Translations under genes and position numbers: made by a program
Shown: positions 10,017-18,923 of the stretch, one piece after another
How positions within the stretch are numbered: the first letter of the stretch is position 1
Layout of the letters: the number at the start of each line of letters is the position of its first letter
Notes under the pieces: generated by a model
What the model was told of the DNA's origin: nothing
Seen by the model: only the letters and a program-made list of their open reading frames with translations
Databases searched by the model: none
From: Clostridiales bacterium
GTDB taxonomy: Bacteria; Bacillota; Clostridia; Oscillospirales; Oscillospiraceae
Assembly: GCA_019415645.1 (NCBI GenBank)
Contig: DXYV01000033.1
Span: forward strand, 1 to 32,317
Direction: 5' to 3'
DNA length: 32,317 nt

Positions 10017-10646
10017 TTATTTTGTCCCAAAAATACGGTCGCCCGCATCACCCAGGCCAGGCACGATATAGCCGTGGTCGTTGAGCTGCTCATCCACTGC
10101 CGCGCAGTAGATGTCCACGTCGGGATGGTCCTTATGCACCCGCTCCACGCCCTCGGGCGCGGCGATAATGTTCATCAGCTTGATATGCTTGACGCCATAA
10201 TTTTTCAGGAACTGGATGGCCGCGGTGGCGGAACCGCCGGTGGCCAGCATGGGGTCCAGAATAATCACATCGCGTTCGGCGATGTCGTTGGGCATCTTGC
10301 AGTAGTATTCCACCGGCTCCAGCGTGTTGGGGTCCCGGTACAGACCGATATGCCCCACCTTGGCGGAAGGAATCAGCGTCAGAATACCATCCACCATGCC
10401 CAGTCCGGCCCGGAGAATGGGCACGATAGCCAGCTTTTTCCCTGCCAGCACCTTAAATTTTCCAGTCGCCACCGGGGTCTTGATCTCGACCTCCTCCAGC
10501 GGAAGGTCACGGGTGGCCTCGTAGCACATCAGTGTCGCAATCTCCGAAACCACTTCCCGGAAGTCCTTGACACCTGTGGTCTCGTCCCGCAGAATCGCCA
10601 GCTTGTGCTGGAGCAGCGGATGATCCAATACATGAATTTTATCCAT
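10017..10646 (-). CDS. upp: Uracil phosphoribosyltransferase
   Basis: 209 residues, full length. It salvages uracil with PRPP to give UMP. The PRPP-binding loop is VIILDPMLATGGSA (127-140), and the uracil-binding C-terminus has GYIVPGLGDAGDRIFGTK. The ATG at 10646 lies 1 base after the tsaB stop, with AAGGGGA inside the end of tsaB as RBS, so upp is translated downstream of tsaE-tsaB. A shared terminator at 9967-10005 ends the unit. Confidence 0.98.
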   Translation of the reverse strand: MDKIHVLDHPLLQHKLAILRDETTGVKDFREVVSEIATLMCYEATRDLPLEEVEIKTPVATGKFKVLAGKKLAIVPILRAGLGMVDGILTLIPSAKVGHIGLYRDPNTLEPVEYYCKMPNDIAERDVIILDPMLATGGSATAAIQFLKNYGVKHIKLMNIIAAPEGVERVHKDHPDVDIYCAAVDEQLNDHGYIVPGLGDAGDRIFGTK

Positions 10647-10647
10647 T

Positions 10648-11355
10648 TTACACGTTCCCCTTTTCTTTCTCCAAGCGCTCCCGCTCCGCCTGGGAGAGCC
10701 TGTGGTAATTGGGCACCAGCGCCGCCGCGCTGATCAACTGGTTTCCTCGGCAGAGCTCCACCGCGCACCGCGCTACGCCCCACGCCGTCTGAAAACGCAG
10801 ATGGGGCGGCGCCAGCCGGGCTGGAATACCCTGTTCTTGGAAAACATTATAACATAAAGCCGCTCCGTCTCCAACAATAATCTGTAACTTTCCAGATTTT
10901 TTTGCCTCCGCTGTCAGCTCTTCCAGCGAAATGGCCCGGTCTTCGCTCAGCCGGACCGGCTTTCCCTCCTCTGCCGCGAAGCGGGCGTTATAGACCTGCG
11001 CCCGCCGGGCGTCCATGACTGCGCAGATCTCGCCCTCCATATGTGCCACCTGCCAGGCCATGGATTCCAATGTGGAACAGGCCGCACAGGGCTTTTCTGC
11101 CGCCCAGGCCAGTCCCTTGACCGCGGACACACCGATTCGCAGACCCGTAAAGGAGCCCGGCCCAGCCGCCACGGCGAACACGTCGATGTCCGCCAGTGTC
11201 AGACCGACATTTTTCAACAGATCCTGGGTCATTGGCATCAGCGTGGCGCTGTGGGTCAGACCGGTGCACTGCTGACTCTGGGCGATTAGCCGCTCCTCTT
11301 CGCATACCGCCACCGAGGCCGCCGTAGCCGAGGATTCCAGCGCCAAGATCTTCAC
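10648..11355 (-). CDS. tsaB: tRNA threonylcarbamoyladenosine biosynthesis protein TsaB
   Basis: 235 residues from a GTG start at 11355, which overlaps the tsaE stop (GTGA) and follows GAGGGGG. The open frame extends further upstream but only through tsaE. TsaB is the inactive ASKHA paralogue that partners TsaD and TsaE in forming t6A37 on ANN-decoding tRNAs. Visible landmarks are the N-terminal MKILALESSATAASVAV fold and the AAGPGSFTGLRIG motif. Unlike many Firmicutes, no rimI or tsaD follows; upp does. tsaC, which supplies the threonylcarbamoyl-adenylate, is elsewhere in the window at 22272-23297. Confidence 0.95.
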   Translation of the reverse strand: MKILALESSATAASVAVCEEERLIAQSQQCTGLTHSATLMPMTQDLLKNVGLTLADIDVFAVAAGPGSFTGLRIGVSAVKGLAWAAEKPCAACSTLESMAWQVAHMEGEICAVMDARRAQVYNARFAAEEGKPVRLSEDRAISLEELTAEAKKSGKLQIIVGDGAALCYNVFQEQGIPARLAPPHLRFQTAWGVARCAVELCRGNQLISAAALVPNYHRLSQAERERLEKEKGNV

Positions 11356-11780
11356 AGCTCCACCCCCTCGATGGTCACCACGCGCTGGTCGTCGCCCGCT
11401 CCGCGCTGGATGTCCACGCGAATGACCGGCTCGCCCTCCAGCGCCTGCGCGGCATTTTCGCTCCACTCCACGGCGCACACGCCGCCCCGGGCCAGGTAAT
11501 CCTCCCAGCCGATGTCAAACAGCTCCTCCGCGGAGCCCAGCCGGTACAGGTCAAAATGGAACAGCGGAAGCCGTCCGCCTTCATATTCATTCACAATCGT
11601 GAAGGTCGGGCTGGTCACCCGGTCCGAAATTCCAAGCCCCTGGGCCATTCCGGAGACGAATGCTGTCTTGCCTGCACCCAAATCGCCGGTAAAGGCAACG
11701 ATCTGCCCCGGCTTGAGCCGTTCCGCCAGCCGCTGTCCCAGCGCTCGGGTCTCCTTCACCTGATTTGTTGTAAACTGCAT
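11352..11780 (-). CDS. tsaE: tRNA threonylcarbamoyladenosine biosynthesis ATPase TsaE
   Basis: 142 residues from the ATG at 11780 (MQFTTNQVKETRALGQ), with GGAG 8 bases upstream. The same frame is open far upstream, but that part is antisense to rodA and not coding. The P-loop GDLGAGKT is at residues 32-39, followed by the switch-like SPTFTIVNEYEGG and the HFDLYRLG motif, all typical of TsaE. It is the ATPase that resets the TsaBDE complex in t6A synthesis. It overlaps tsaB by 4 bases and is probably transcribed from the extended -10 promoter at 11823-11831. Confidence 0.96.
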   Translation of the reverse strand: MQFTTNQVKETRALGQRLAERLKPGQIVAFTGDLGAGKTAFVSGMAQGLGISDRVTSPTFTIVNEYEGGRLPLFHFDLYRLGSAEELFDIGWEDYLARGGVCAVEWSENAAQALEGEPVIRVDIQRGAGDDQRVVTIEGVEL

Positions 11781-11822
11781 GTTCTCACTCCAAGTCATCA
11801 GGTCTGAAAAATTCACGAAATC

Positions 11823-11855
11823 ATTATAGCATGTCCAGGCAGTTTGTGGTACAAT
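11823..11855. promoter_or_regulatory. Divergent promoters for tsaE-tsaB-upp and rodA
   Basis: Two extended -10 elements lie 18 bases apart. On the minus strand TGCTATAAT (11831-11823) points to tsaE. On the plus strand TGGTACAAT (11847-11855) points to rodA. Neither has a strong -35, as expected for extended -10 promoters. Their polymerase footprints would overlap. Confidence 0.6.
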
Positions 11856-11900
11856 AATTTGCACGTTTCTTACATTCCGTTCCGGGAAGGAGGCAAACGC

Positions 11901-13055
11901 TTGTCCATTGCGCGTTCCCTCAAGGATTTTTTCAAAAAAGGAGATCTGGTTCTGTTGGTGCTGTGCCTGCTGGCCAGTGCCTTCGGCCTGATTCTGATCT
12001 ATTCTGCCACCCGCTGGGATTCGGACCTGTGGGACTATCCCTCCCGACAGGCCCTCTTTATTGTCATGGGTATCGTAGCCTATGTCATCATGACCTTTGT
12101 GGACATCGAACTGATTTTGGACAAGTCCTGGATTCTTCTGTTCCTGTTCAGCGTGGTTCTTCTGCTGATGCTTATTCCCTTCGGTGTGGAGGACGATACC
12201 GGCAACCGCAACTGGATGTACCTCCCCGGTCTGCCTATGGGGATTCAGCCGGCAGAGATCGTGAAGGTGTTCTTTGTCCTGCTTTTGGCCCGCATTTTGG
12301 ACCGAAACCGGGAGTATGGCATCAGTCGTCCTCTGCCTGTCGTGAAAATGGCCCTGTTTACCGGCTTTTTTATGGTGCTGAACACCGCGCTCTCCAGTGA
12401 CTTCGGCATGTCCCTGGTCTACCTGTTCATTTTTGCCATCATGGCCTTTGTGGCCGGCGTCAAGCTGCGCTGGTTCGCGCTGGCGCTGGCCGGAGGAGGC
12501 GGACTCATTGCCCTGGCCTGGTCCCATCTGCCCAATTACATTCAGATGCGCTTCCTGGTCCTGTTCAATCACAATCTGGACCCGCAAAACGTCGGCTGGC
12601 ACCAGACCCGCTCCCTGCTGGCCATCGGCTCCGGCGGGCTCACGGGCATGGGTTTTCTCAACGGAAAACAGACGCAATCCTCTGCTTCCAGTTCCCTTCC
12701 CGCCCGTCATACGGATTTTATCTTCTCTGTCTGCGGCGAGGAATTTGGCCTGATTGGCTGTGCGGTTCTTCTGCTTCTTCTGCTGGCTATCATTCTGCGC
12801 TGCGTCTACGTCTCCCGCCGGGCCAAGGATCATCTGTCCGCCTACATCGCCTTGGGTTTCGCGGGTATGCTGATGATTCAAATCGCCATCAATGTGGGAA
12901 TGTGCCTCTATGTGGCGCCGGTGGTCGGCCTGACTCTCCCCTTTGTCAGCTATGGCGGCTCCTCCATTCTCACGCTCTTTGCCGCCATGGGCGTGGTGTC
13001 GGGAATCAAGATGCGCTCCCTGCCCAGTTGGCTCCGGGACCGAAGCAATCTATAA
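11901..13055 (+). CDS. rodA: SEDS peptidoglycan polymerase RodA
   Basis: 384 residues from a TTG start at 11901, chosen because AAGGAGG lies 7 bases upstream. About ten hydrophobic segments run from residue 14 (DLVLLVLCLLASAFG) to the end. The SEDS signature is present: HQTRSLLAIGSGGLTGMGF, then LPARHTDFIFSVCGEEFG, and PFVSYGGSS near the C-terminus. SEDS proteins polymerise lipid II with a class B PBP partner. The GIQPAEIVKVFFVL and HTDFIF elements fit RodA (elongation) better than FtsW, though FtsW-like use cannot be excluded. No mreBCD or PBP2 gene is adjacent. Confidence 0.93.
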   Translation: MSIARSLKDFFKKGDLVLLVLCLLASAFGLILIYSATRWDSDLWDYPSRQALFIVMGIVAYVIMTFVDIELILDKSWILLFLFSVVLLLMLIPFGVEDDTGNRNWMYLPGLPMGIQPAEIVKVFFVLLLARILDRNREYGISRPLPVVKMALFTGFFMVLNTALSSDFGMSLVYLFIFAIMAFVAGVKLRWFALALAGGGGLIALAWSHLPNYIQMRFLVLFNHNLDPQNVGWHQTRSLLAIGSGGLTGMGFLNGKQTQSSASSSLPARHTDFIFSVCGEEFGLIGCAVLLLLLLAIILRCVYVSRRAKDHLSAYIALGFAGMLMIQIAINVGMCLYVAPVVGLTLPFVSYGGSSILTLFAAMGVVSGIKMRSLPSWLRDRSNL

Positions 13056-13062
13056 TCCAATC

Positions 13063-13094
13063 CAGCGGGCCGCTCAAATTTGCGCGGCCCGCTG
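13063..13094 (+). terminator. rodA terminator
   Basis: Perfect 11-bp stem CAGCGGGCCGC (13063-13073) with 13084-13094, followed by CCTTTTT. Confidence 0.85.
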
Positions 13095-13162
13095 CCTTTT
13101 TGCATAAACCCCTTAATTTGGTGAAAGCTAATAACACTTTCATCTGTTAGGAGGTATTCCCT

Positions 13163-14446
13163 TTGAAACACCGCGCGCTTTCCCTGTGTCTGCTTCTTGC
13201 TCTGGCGGTCTCCCTGTCCATTCCCGCTTCCGCCCAGTTCCTTTCGGAAGATGGAACGGTAGCCGTAGCCGCCTTTGCCAAAAACGGTACGACGCAGGAG
13301 ACCTTCACCTTCTCCGCCGACGACTTTCAGGTAACGGGCAGCGAGGACGTCAGTCTGGATTCCATTGTGCTGACCTCCCTGCCTGACAGCGGAGCCGGCC
13401 TGCTCAAGCTGGGCGATTCGGAACTGGCTGTGGGCGACACCATCTCCCTCCATGCCGTCGAGGGGCTGAAATTCCTTCCCCTGTCCGCTCCGCTGGTCTT
13501 TGAGACCAGCTTTAGCTTCCTCCCCGTATTCTCCGACGGGATCACCGGGGATGAGGTCACGGTCAGCCTCTACCTGCTCTCCGGGGAAAACGCTGCGCCC
13601 ATTGCGGAGAACCTGGAACTGAGCACCTACCGCGACGTGGCCATTGACGGCCAGCTTGCCGCCGTCGATCCGGAGGGTGACCTGATCACCTTCCAACTGG
13701 TCAGCAAGCCCGCCCGCGGTCAGGTGACTCTCAGCGAGGACGGCACCGGCACCTTTGTCTACACGCCCTATGAAAACAAAACCGGTAAGGACTCCTTCAC
13801 CTATGTGGCCATCGACAGCGTAGGCAACACATCCAAAGAGGCCACGGTCAAAGTTACCATCTCCAAGCCGAAAACCACCGTAAGCTATGCCGATATGGAC
13901 GGTGATCCTGCCCATAAAGCCGCAATTCGTCTGGCTGAAGACGGAATCTTTGTCGGCGAGTGCATGGACGGCGTCTACTACTTCCAGCCCGACCGTGCCG
14001 TCAGCCGAGACCAGTTTGTGGTCATGGCAATGACTGCGGCCGGTCTGGACGCCCTGGAGGACGTCAGCGTGACCGGTTTCTCGGATGATGAGGCGATCCC
14101 CACCTGGGCCAAAGGCTACGTCTCCTCCGCCCTGATGGCCGGTGTTGTCAAGGGCGTGACCGACGCCGATGGCGCGATCTCCTTCAATACCGGGGCCGCC
14201 ATCACCAAGGCGGAGGCCACCGTCTTCCTGGACCGGCTGCTCAACACCTCGGACGTGTCCACCCAGTCTACCTTTGCGGAGGCCTCGGTCCCTGCCTGGG
14301 CTTATCAGTCCGCCGTTAATATGAATACAGTCCGTGTGATCTCAGATACCTCTTCCATGTCCGAAACGCTGACCCGCGGTGAAGCCGCGGTCATGCTCTG
14401 CGGAATGCTGGAGGTTTTGGACAACCGGAACACCGGTTGGTTCTAA
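13163..14446 (+). CDS. Secreted protein with cadherin/Ig-like domain and three SLH domains
   Basis: 427 residues. It starts at TTG 13163, with GGAGG 8 bases upstream. A signal peptide ends at about ASA-Q (24/25). Residues 25-140 form a beta-rich region without a recognised family. Residues about 145-233 look like a bacterial cadherin/Ig-type repeat (APIAEN, then VDPEGDLITFQL, FVYTPYENKTGKDSFTYVA). Three S-layer homology modules follow at about 241-290, 303-358 and 368-417, with typical FSDDEAIPTWAKGYV and ITKAEATVFLDRLL elements. It is probably attached to pyruvylated wall polymer on the cell surface. The neighbouring gene also encodes an SLH protein. Confidence 0.85.
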   Translation: MKHRALSLCLLLALAVSLSIPASAQFLSEDGTVAVAAFAKNGTTQETFTFSADDFQVTGSEDVSLDSIVLTSLPDSGAGLLKLGDSELAVGDTISLHAVEGLKFLPLSAPLVFETSFSFLPVFSDGITGDEVTVSLYLLSGENAAPIAENLELSTYRDVAIDGQLAAVDPEGDLITFQLVSKPARGQVTLSEDGTGTFVYTPYENKTGKDSFTYVAIDSVGNTSKEATVKVTISKPKTTVSYADMDGDPAHKAAIRLAEDGIFVGECMDGVYYFQPDRAVSRDQFVVMAMTAAGLDALEDVSVTGFSDDEAIPTWAKGYVSSALMAGVVKGVTDADGAISFNTGAAITKAEATVFLDRLLNTSDVSTQSTFAEASVPAWAYQSAVNMNTVRVISDTSSMSETLTRGEAAVMLCGMLEVLDNRNTGWF

Positions 14447-14464
14447 TCCGGTCGCTTTTATGCG

Positions 14465-14502
14465 GAACAGGCCGGCGCTTGGGGAAAAGCGTCGGCCTGT
14501 TC
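14465..14502 (+). terminator. Terminator of the SLH protein gene
   Basis: 16-bp stem (GAACAGGCCGGCGCTT, 14465-14480, with 14487-14502; one G:T pair) and a 6-base loop, followed by TTCGATTTT. Confidence 0.75.
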
Positions 14503-14526
14503 TTCGATTTTGTAACCGGTCTGAAA

Positions 14527-14555
14527 TTGTATTCGCGCTCCGTTTTTGGTACACT
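14527..14555 (+). promoter_or_regulatory. Promoter of the SLH metallopeptidase gene
   Basis: TTGTAT (14527-14532), a 17-base spacer and TACACT (14550-14555), with TGG just before the -10. Together with the upstream terminator this makes the next gene its own unit. Confidence 0.55.
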
Positions 14556-14633
14556 AAACTTATCCGAAGCCGAATGGGACAGCCGCCGCCTGCCCTTCTG
14601 CCGCGGAATTGTGGAAAGGAGGGCGCCGCGCCT

Positions 14634-16025
14634 ATGAAACGAATTCGATCTCTGTTCCTTCTGCTTGCCCTGCTCTGTCCCTTGTGTCTGGGCGGCGCCC
14701 GGGCCGCGGTAATTCCCAATCAGGAAGTCCTGTTCACCGCCAACGACGCACCCTCCGCCATCCAGGAGATCGAAGCGCGGTTCCAAATTAAAGTCACCGA
14801 CCGGACCCAAAGTGGCCTGAGCCTGGAAACGCTCCACAATCTGGAGACCGCCCTCAATTACCTCTCCTTTGACCTGTTCCAAGAGGTGGTGGACCACTTC
14901 CGGGAGACCTATGGAATTACGGTAGAACTGATTTTCTCCCCCTACACAGCTCAGTCCTATCTGGGCATGACCTCTCTCTCCTACGATTTCCGTTCCGCCG
15001 CCTGCACAGTGGAATTGGTAGACACCGGGAACCGCTTCACCTCCTCCGGCCTGGATGTGGATACCATGGTCCATGAGTTCTGCCACCTGCTCAACTATGC
15101 CATGCTGGACAGCCGGGGTTCCAATCCGGTGGAGCAGGTCTACCTGCCGCTGAACAACGGGGTTTTGTATCAGGACACCTATTATACCACTGCCAATGCC
15201 GCTTCCGGCCTCTCCTGGAACCAGTATGTGGCTTCACTGGGGGATACCGCCTCCCACTATTTTGTGAACAACTACGCCATGACCAGCATTTATGAGGATT
15301 TTGCCTCCCTCTTCCAGATCATCGTGACCGACACAGACGTCTGGGAATCCGCTTTGCTGGATTCGGCCTATGCGCCCCTGCTGGCCAAATACCGCGGCTC
15401 CGTCGCCCTGTTGGAGGAATACTTTCCTTCGGCCGCCGCTTCTCCGCTGGGCGATCTGTTTCCCGCCAAGTGGGCGCTGGCGGACTGGCAGAGCGCCAAG
15501 GCCCTCGGGCTGGTCCCGTCCGCTCTGGACCGCGCCTATGATGCGCCCATCACCCGTCTGGAATTCTGCCAGCTGATGAACGCTCTGCTGTCTGCGCTGT
15601 GGGGCGAGGACGCTGCTGCTTATCTCTCCGCACAGGGCTATGATCTCTCCGTGCGTCCCTTCCCGGACTGCGACGACGCCAGCGTGATCGTGCTCTACGC
15701 CCTTGGAGTCGTAGACGGCCGGGATGACGGAACCTTCGCGCCCAACGCCTCCATCACCCGGCAGGAGGCCGCCAAGCTGCTCTCCGTTCTGGAAACGGCC
15801 CTCACCGGCGGACAGGCTCCCGCCTCCTCTTCCCTGGCTGTATTCACGGACGCGGACTCTATCGCAGGCTGGGCGGAGCCCTACGTCCAGGACGCGGTGC
15901 GCATCGGCGTTATGCAGGGGAATTCTGACGGCGCGTTCGCTCCGCGCGCCACCTATGACCGCCAGCAATCCATTGTCACCGCATACCGGCTCTATCAGTG
16001 GGTCACTCAGCAGACCGCAACATAA
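14634..16025 (+). CDS. Secreted zinc metallopeptidase with C-terminal SLH domains
   Basis: 463 residues from the ATG at 14634, with AAAGGAGGG upstream. A signal peptide covers about residues 1-25. The zincin motif HEFCH (147-151, in DTMVHEFCHLLNYAM) gives two His ligands and the catalytic Glu148. Glu221 in SIYEDFASLFQII is a likely third zinc ligand, the arrangement seen in anthrax lethal-factor-like and Pro-Pro endopeptidase families. Three SLH-type modules follow at about 280-325, 340-390 and 403-455, containing FPDCDDASVIVLYALGVVDG and FTDADSIAGWAEPYVQDAV. It is therefore probably a wall-anchored surface protease. The substrate is unknown; Cys150 inside HExxH is unusual. Metallopeptidase class is inferred from motifs only. 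Confidence 0.82.
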   Translation: MKRIRSLFLLLALLCPLCLGGARAAVIPNQEVLFTANDAPSAIQEIEARFQIKVTDRTQSGLSLETLHNLETALNYLSFDLFQEVVDHFRETYGITVELIFSPYTAQSYLGMTSLSYDFRSAACTVELVDTGNRFTSSGLDVDTMVHEFCHLLNYAMLDSRGSNPVEQVYLPLNNGVLYQDTYYTTANAASGLSWNQYVASLGDTASHYFVNNYAMTSIYEDFASLFQIIVTDTDVWESALLDSAYAPLLAKYRGSVALLEEYFPSAAASPLGDLFPAKWALADWQSAKALGLVPSALDRAYDAPITRLEFCQLMNALLSALWGEDAAAYLSAQGYDLSVRPFPDCDDASVIVLYALGVVDGRDDGTFAPNASITRQEAAKLLSVLETALTGGQAPASSSLAVFTDADSIAGWAEPYVQDAVRIGVMQGNSDGAFAPRATYDRQQSIVTAYRLYQWVTQQTAT

Positions 16026-16027
16026 GC

Positions 16028-16062
16028 AACCGGACCGCCCCGGTTTTCGGGGCGGTCCGGTT
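16028..16062 (+). terminator. Terminator of the SLH metallopeptidase gene
   Basis: Perfect 15-bp stem AACCGGACCGCCCCG (16028-16042) with 16048-16062 and a GTTTT loop, followed by TT and further T-rich sequence. It also separates this gene from the convergent ftsK gene. Confidence 0.9.
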
Positions 16063-16068
16063 TTCTGT

Positions 16069-18735
16069 TTAGCCGTCGATCTCGAAGGGAGGCTCGTCGT
16101 CCTCCTGCCCTTCCAGGTCTCCCTCCGGGAGCGGCGGTTCCATGGCGGGCGGTTCCTGCACCCCGCCGGCCATATTCTGTCGGAACTGCATCTCCTGCCA
16201 CTGCTCCTTGGCGATCAGCAGCTGTCTGGGCTTGGAGCCTTCAAAGGGACCGACGATTCCCTTCTCCTCCATCTGGTCCACCAGACGGGCCGCCCGGCCG
16301 TATCCCAGCTTCAGCCGGCGCTGGAGCATGGAGACCGAGGCCTGTCCCACCTCCAGTACCACGTCGATAGCGGCAGGCAGGAGCTCATCGTAGTCACCCT
16401 CGTCCCCGGACGTGCCGCCCACGCCCTTGGCGTTCTTTTCCTTCTCCTCGGCATGCTGCTCAATCTCATGAAGGACTGCCTCGTCATACTGCGCAGAGCC
16501 GTTCTCCTTGATAAAGCCCACCACCTCGGCCACTTCCTCCTCTGAGATAAAGCAGCCCTGGATTCGCTGGGGCTTTCCAGAGCCAAGGGGAAAGTAAAGC
16601 ATATCGCCTTTCCCCACCAGTTTTTCTGCGCCAGTGGTGTCCAAAATGATTCGGGACTCCAGAGAGGAGGCCACGGCAAAAGCGATTCGGGAGGGAATGT
16701 TGGCCTTCATCAGGCCGGTGATCACGTCGGCGGAGGGCCGCTGGGTGGCAATGACCAGATGCATTCCGGCCGCGCGGCCCATCTGGGCCACCCGGCAGAT
16801 GGATTCCTCTACCTCCTTGGCCGCCACCAGCATCAGGTCAGCCAGCTCGTCGATGACTACGACGATCTGCGGCAGAGTCTCCAGATCGTCCCGCTTGCGG
16901 GCATGGTTGTTATAGGAGGCCAGATCCTTGGCCCCGATCTCGGAGAACATGCGGTAGCGCTTCATCATCTCATTGACCGCCCACTGGAGGGCGCCGGCCG
17001 CTTTTTTCGGATCGGTGACCACCGGGATCAGCAGGTGCGGAATACCGTTGTACATGCCCAATTCCACCATTTTGGGGTCCACCATGATCAGGCGGACCTC
17101 CTCCGGCGTAGCCTTATACAGCAGAGAGATGATCAAAGAGTTGGTACACACCGACTTACCGGAGCCGGTGGTGCCGGCAATCAGCATATGGGGCAGCTTG
17201 GCGATGTTCCCCACGATACAGTTTCCGCTGATGTCCTTGCCCACGGCGAAGGAGACCTTGGAGGGACTGTCGGTAAAGGCCTTGGAGCCAATCACATCGT
17301 GAATGGGCACCGGCGTGACCTGCTTGTTGGGCACCTCAATTCCCACGGTGGAAATTTTATCCGGGATGGGCGCGATCCGCACGGCAGAGGCACCCAGGGC
17401 CAAGGCGATGTCATCGGCCAGATTGGTGATCTTGTTCAGCTTGACGCCCTGCTCCAGTTCCAGCTCATACCGGGTCACCGAAGGGCCCCGGGTCACGTTG
17501 ACGATATGGGCCTCCACGCCAAAGGACTGGATTGCGTCAGCCAGGCGAGCCTGATTGGCTGCCAGCTCGCTGCGGTTATCGCCGTCGCTGGCCCCGCTCC
17601 CCTCCTGAAGCAGGGACAGGGGCGGATACCGGTACGCCGGACGGTCGGCCTGGCTCATGGCATGTTCGATCTCCTGGGTCACCTGGGCCGCAGCCCGGGC
17701 CGCCTCCTCCGGCTTCACCTTCTGCACCGCCGGCTCCCGTACAATCTCCGGCACCGCCATCGGCGGTGCCTCCTCCAGAGTCGGGACCGGAGTGGGGGCC
17801 GGTGCTGCTTCCGGCTCTTCCGCCACCGGCAGAATCTCCGGCACATCCTCATACTCAGGCGGCTCGCTCTCCATGGGCGTCTTGAACTTTCCGGTCAGCA
17901 CCTCGTCCGGAGCCGGTGTATGGGAGACCGTGTCAAACAGCTTTTTCTTCCGCACCGTTGTGACCGGCTGGGTCGGCTGATTTCGGTTCAGCAGCGGGCC
18001 GTCCTCCACCGGAATATCCGCAGGCAGCCGCTTGCCCCGGGTGGCGCTGCGGTGCGGCTGCTCCTCCTGTTCCCGGCGGCTGCGCTTGGGCACAGGCTCC
18101 AGATCGGGTTCCTCCTCCAGCTCATAGGCCGGACGCTCCCGGGCCCGGCGGCGTGCCTCGTCCACCACATCCACGATAGTCCGGTTGAACGCGCCCAGCA
18201 GCAGGCACAGGCAGGCCACGAGAAACACCGCCGCCGCGCCTACCTTGCTGAACACCAGCACAAAGCCCACCGCCAAAAATCCGCTCAGCGCGCCGCCGCT
18301 TGTCAGCGTCAGGCCGCTGTTCCACAGGTTGGAAAACATCTCCCAGCCCAGTTCGTAGGTTTCTTTGCAGAGGAACAGGTGGAGCACCGCCCCCATCACC
18401 ACCGGGAACAGCAGCGCACACCACACCCGGACCCGGACCGGACGTCCCCGATGAAAACCCAGGATGTACGCGCAGACCAGCAGCATGGGCGGCATGAACC
18501 AGAACCCGTATCCCATCAGACCGCACAGGACATTCCGGAACAGGTTGATAAAAATACCGTCCATGTTGAAATAGCCGATGGCGGAAAAAAAGGCAAGCAG
18601 CAGGCAGATTCCGGCCCCTACCTCCCGCCGGATGGGGCGGACCGCCGGCTCCTGCCGCTTGGTACTTTTTCGCTGGGTCCCGGACCCCTTTTTGGTTTTC
18701 GACGCAGTGGTCTTTTTTTGTTGTGTGGCTGCCAT
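16069..18735 (-). CDS. ftsK: DNA translocase FtsK/SpoIIIE
   Basis: 888 residues from the ATG at 18735 (MAATQQKKTT), with AGAGGAG 6 bases upstream. Four or five hydrophobic segments occupy about residues 40-190. A Pro/Glu-rich linker runs to about 410. The RecA-like motor follows, with Walker A GTTGSGKS at 521-528, Walker B in VVVIDELADLM and the IATQRPSADVITG element. The gamma winged-helix domain that reads KOPS/SRS sites is at about 782-841 (LLPAAIDVVLEVGQASVSML). It pumps DNA through the septum at division or sporulation. The tepA gene just upstream matches the tepA-spoIIIE order of Bacillus, which favours a SpoIIIE-type role. Confidence 0.96.
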   Translation of the reverse strand: MAATQQKKTTASKTKKGSGTQRKSTKRQEPAVRPIRREVGAGICLLLAFFSAIGYFNMDGIFINLFRNVLCGLMGYGFWFMPPMLLVCAYILGFHRGRPVRVRVWCALLFPVVMGAVLHLFLCKETYELGWEMFSNLWNSGLTLTSGGALSGFLAVGFVLVFSKVGAAAVFLVACLCLLLGAFNRTIVDVVDEARRRARERPAYELEEEPDLEPVPKRSRREQEEQPHRSATRGKRLPADIPVEDGPLLNRNQPTQPVTTVRKKKLFDTVSHTPAPDEVLTGKFKTPMESEPPEYEDVPEILPVAEEPEAAPAPTPVPTLEEAPPMAVPEIVREPAVQKVKPEEAARAAAQVTQEIEHAMSQADRPAYRYPPLSLLQEGSGASDGDNRSELAANQARLADAIQSFGVEAHIVNVTRGPSVTRYELELEQGVKLNKITNLADDIALALGASAVRIAPIPDKISTVGIEVPNKQVTPVPIHDVIGSKAFTDSPSKVSFAVGKDISGNCIVGNIAKLPHMLIAGTTGSGKSVCTNSLIISLLYKATPEEVRLIMVDPKMVELGMYNGIPHLLIPVVTDPKKAAGALQWAVNEMMKRYRMFSEIGAKDLASYNNHARKRDDLETLPQIVVVIDELADLMLVAAKEVEESICRVAQMGRAAGMHLVIATQRPSADVITGLMKANIPSRIAFAVASSLESRIILDTTGAEKLVGKGDMLYFPLGSGKPQRIQGCFISEEEVAEVVGFIKENGSAQYDEAVLHEIEQHAEEKEKNAKGVGGTSGDEGDYDELLPAAIDVVLEVGQASVSMLQRRLKLGYGRAARLVDQMEEKGIVGPFEGSKPRQLLIAKEQWQEMQFRQNMAGGVQEPPAMEPPLPEGDLEGQEDDEPPFEIDG

Positions 18736-18886
18736 AGGGAACTCCTCTTTATCCTCTCCAGGTCCGGCGCCAGACCCTGCCGCCTTTCTCCCGGAATACA
18801 AAATTTATGGTTCAGAATATTTTATCACAGCTCTGCGGAAAATACCAGTTCTTTTCCGGTGGATTTCCGCGGCGGCCGACCGGCAA

Positions 18887-18923
18887 AAACCGGGGACCGC
18901 TCAGCATGGGCGGTCCCCGGTTT
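18887..18923 (-). terminator. tepA terminator
   Basis: Perfect 14-bp stem (AAACCGGGGACCGC, 18887-18900, with 18910-18923). On the minus strand it ends in TTTTT. It touches the last base of the tepA stop codon and implies that ftsK has its own promoter in 18736-18886. Confidence 0.85.

Noticed and set aside
11781..12881. Upstream extension of tsaE to about 500 codons
   Set aside because: The extension runs antisense through rodA; the conserved TsaE start at 11780 has its own RBS.
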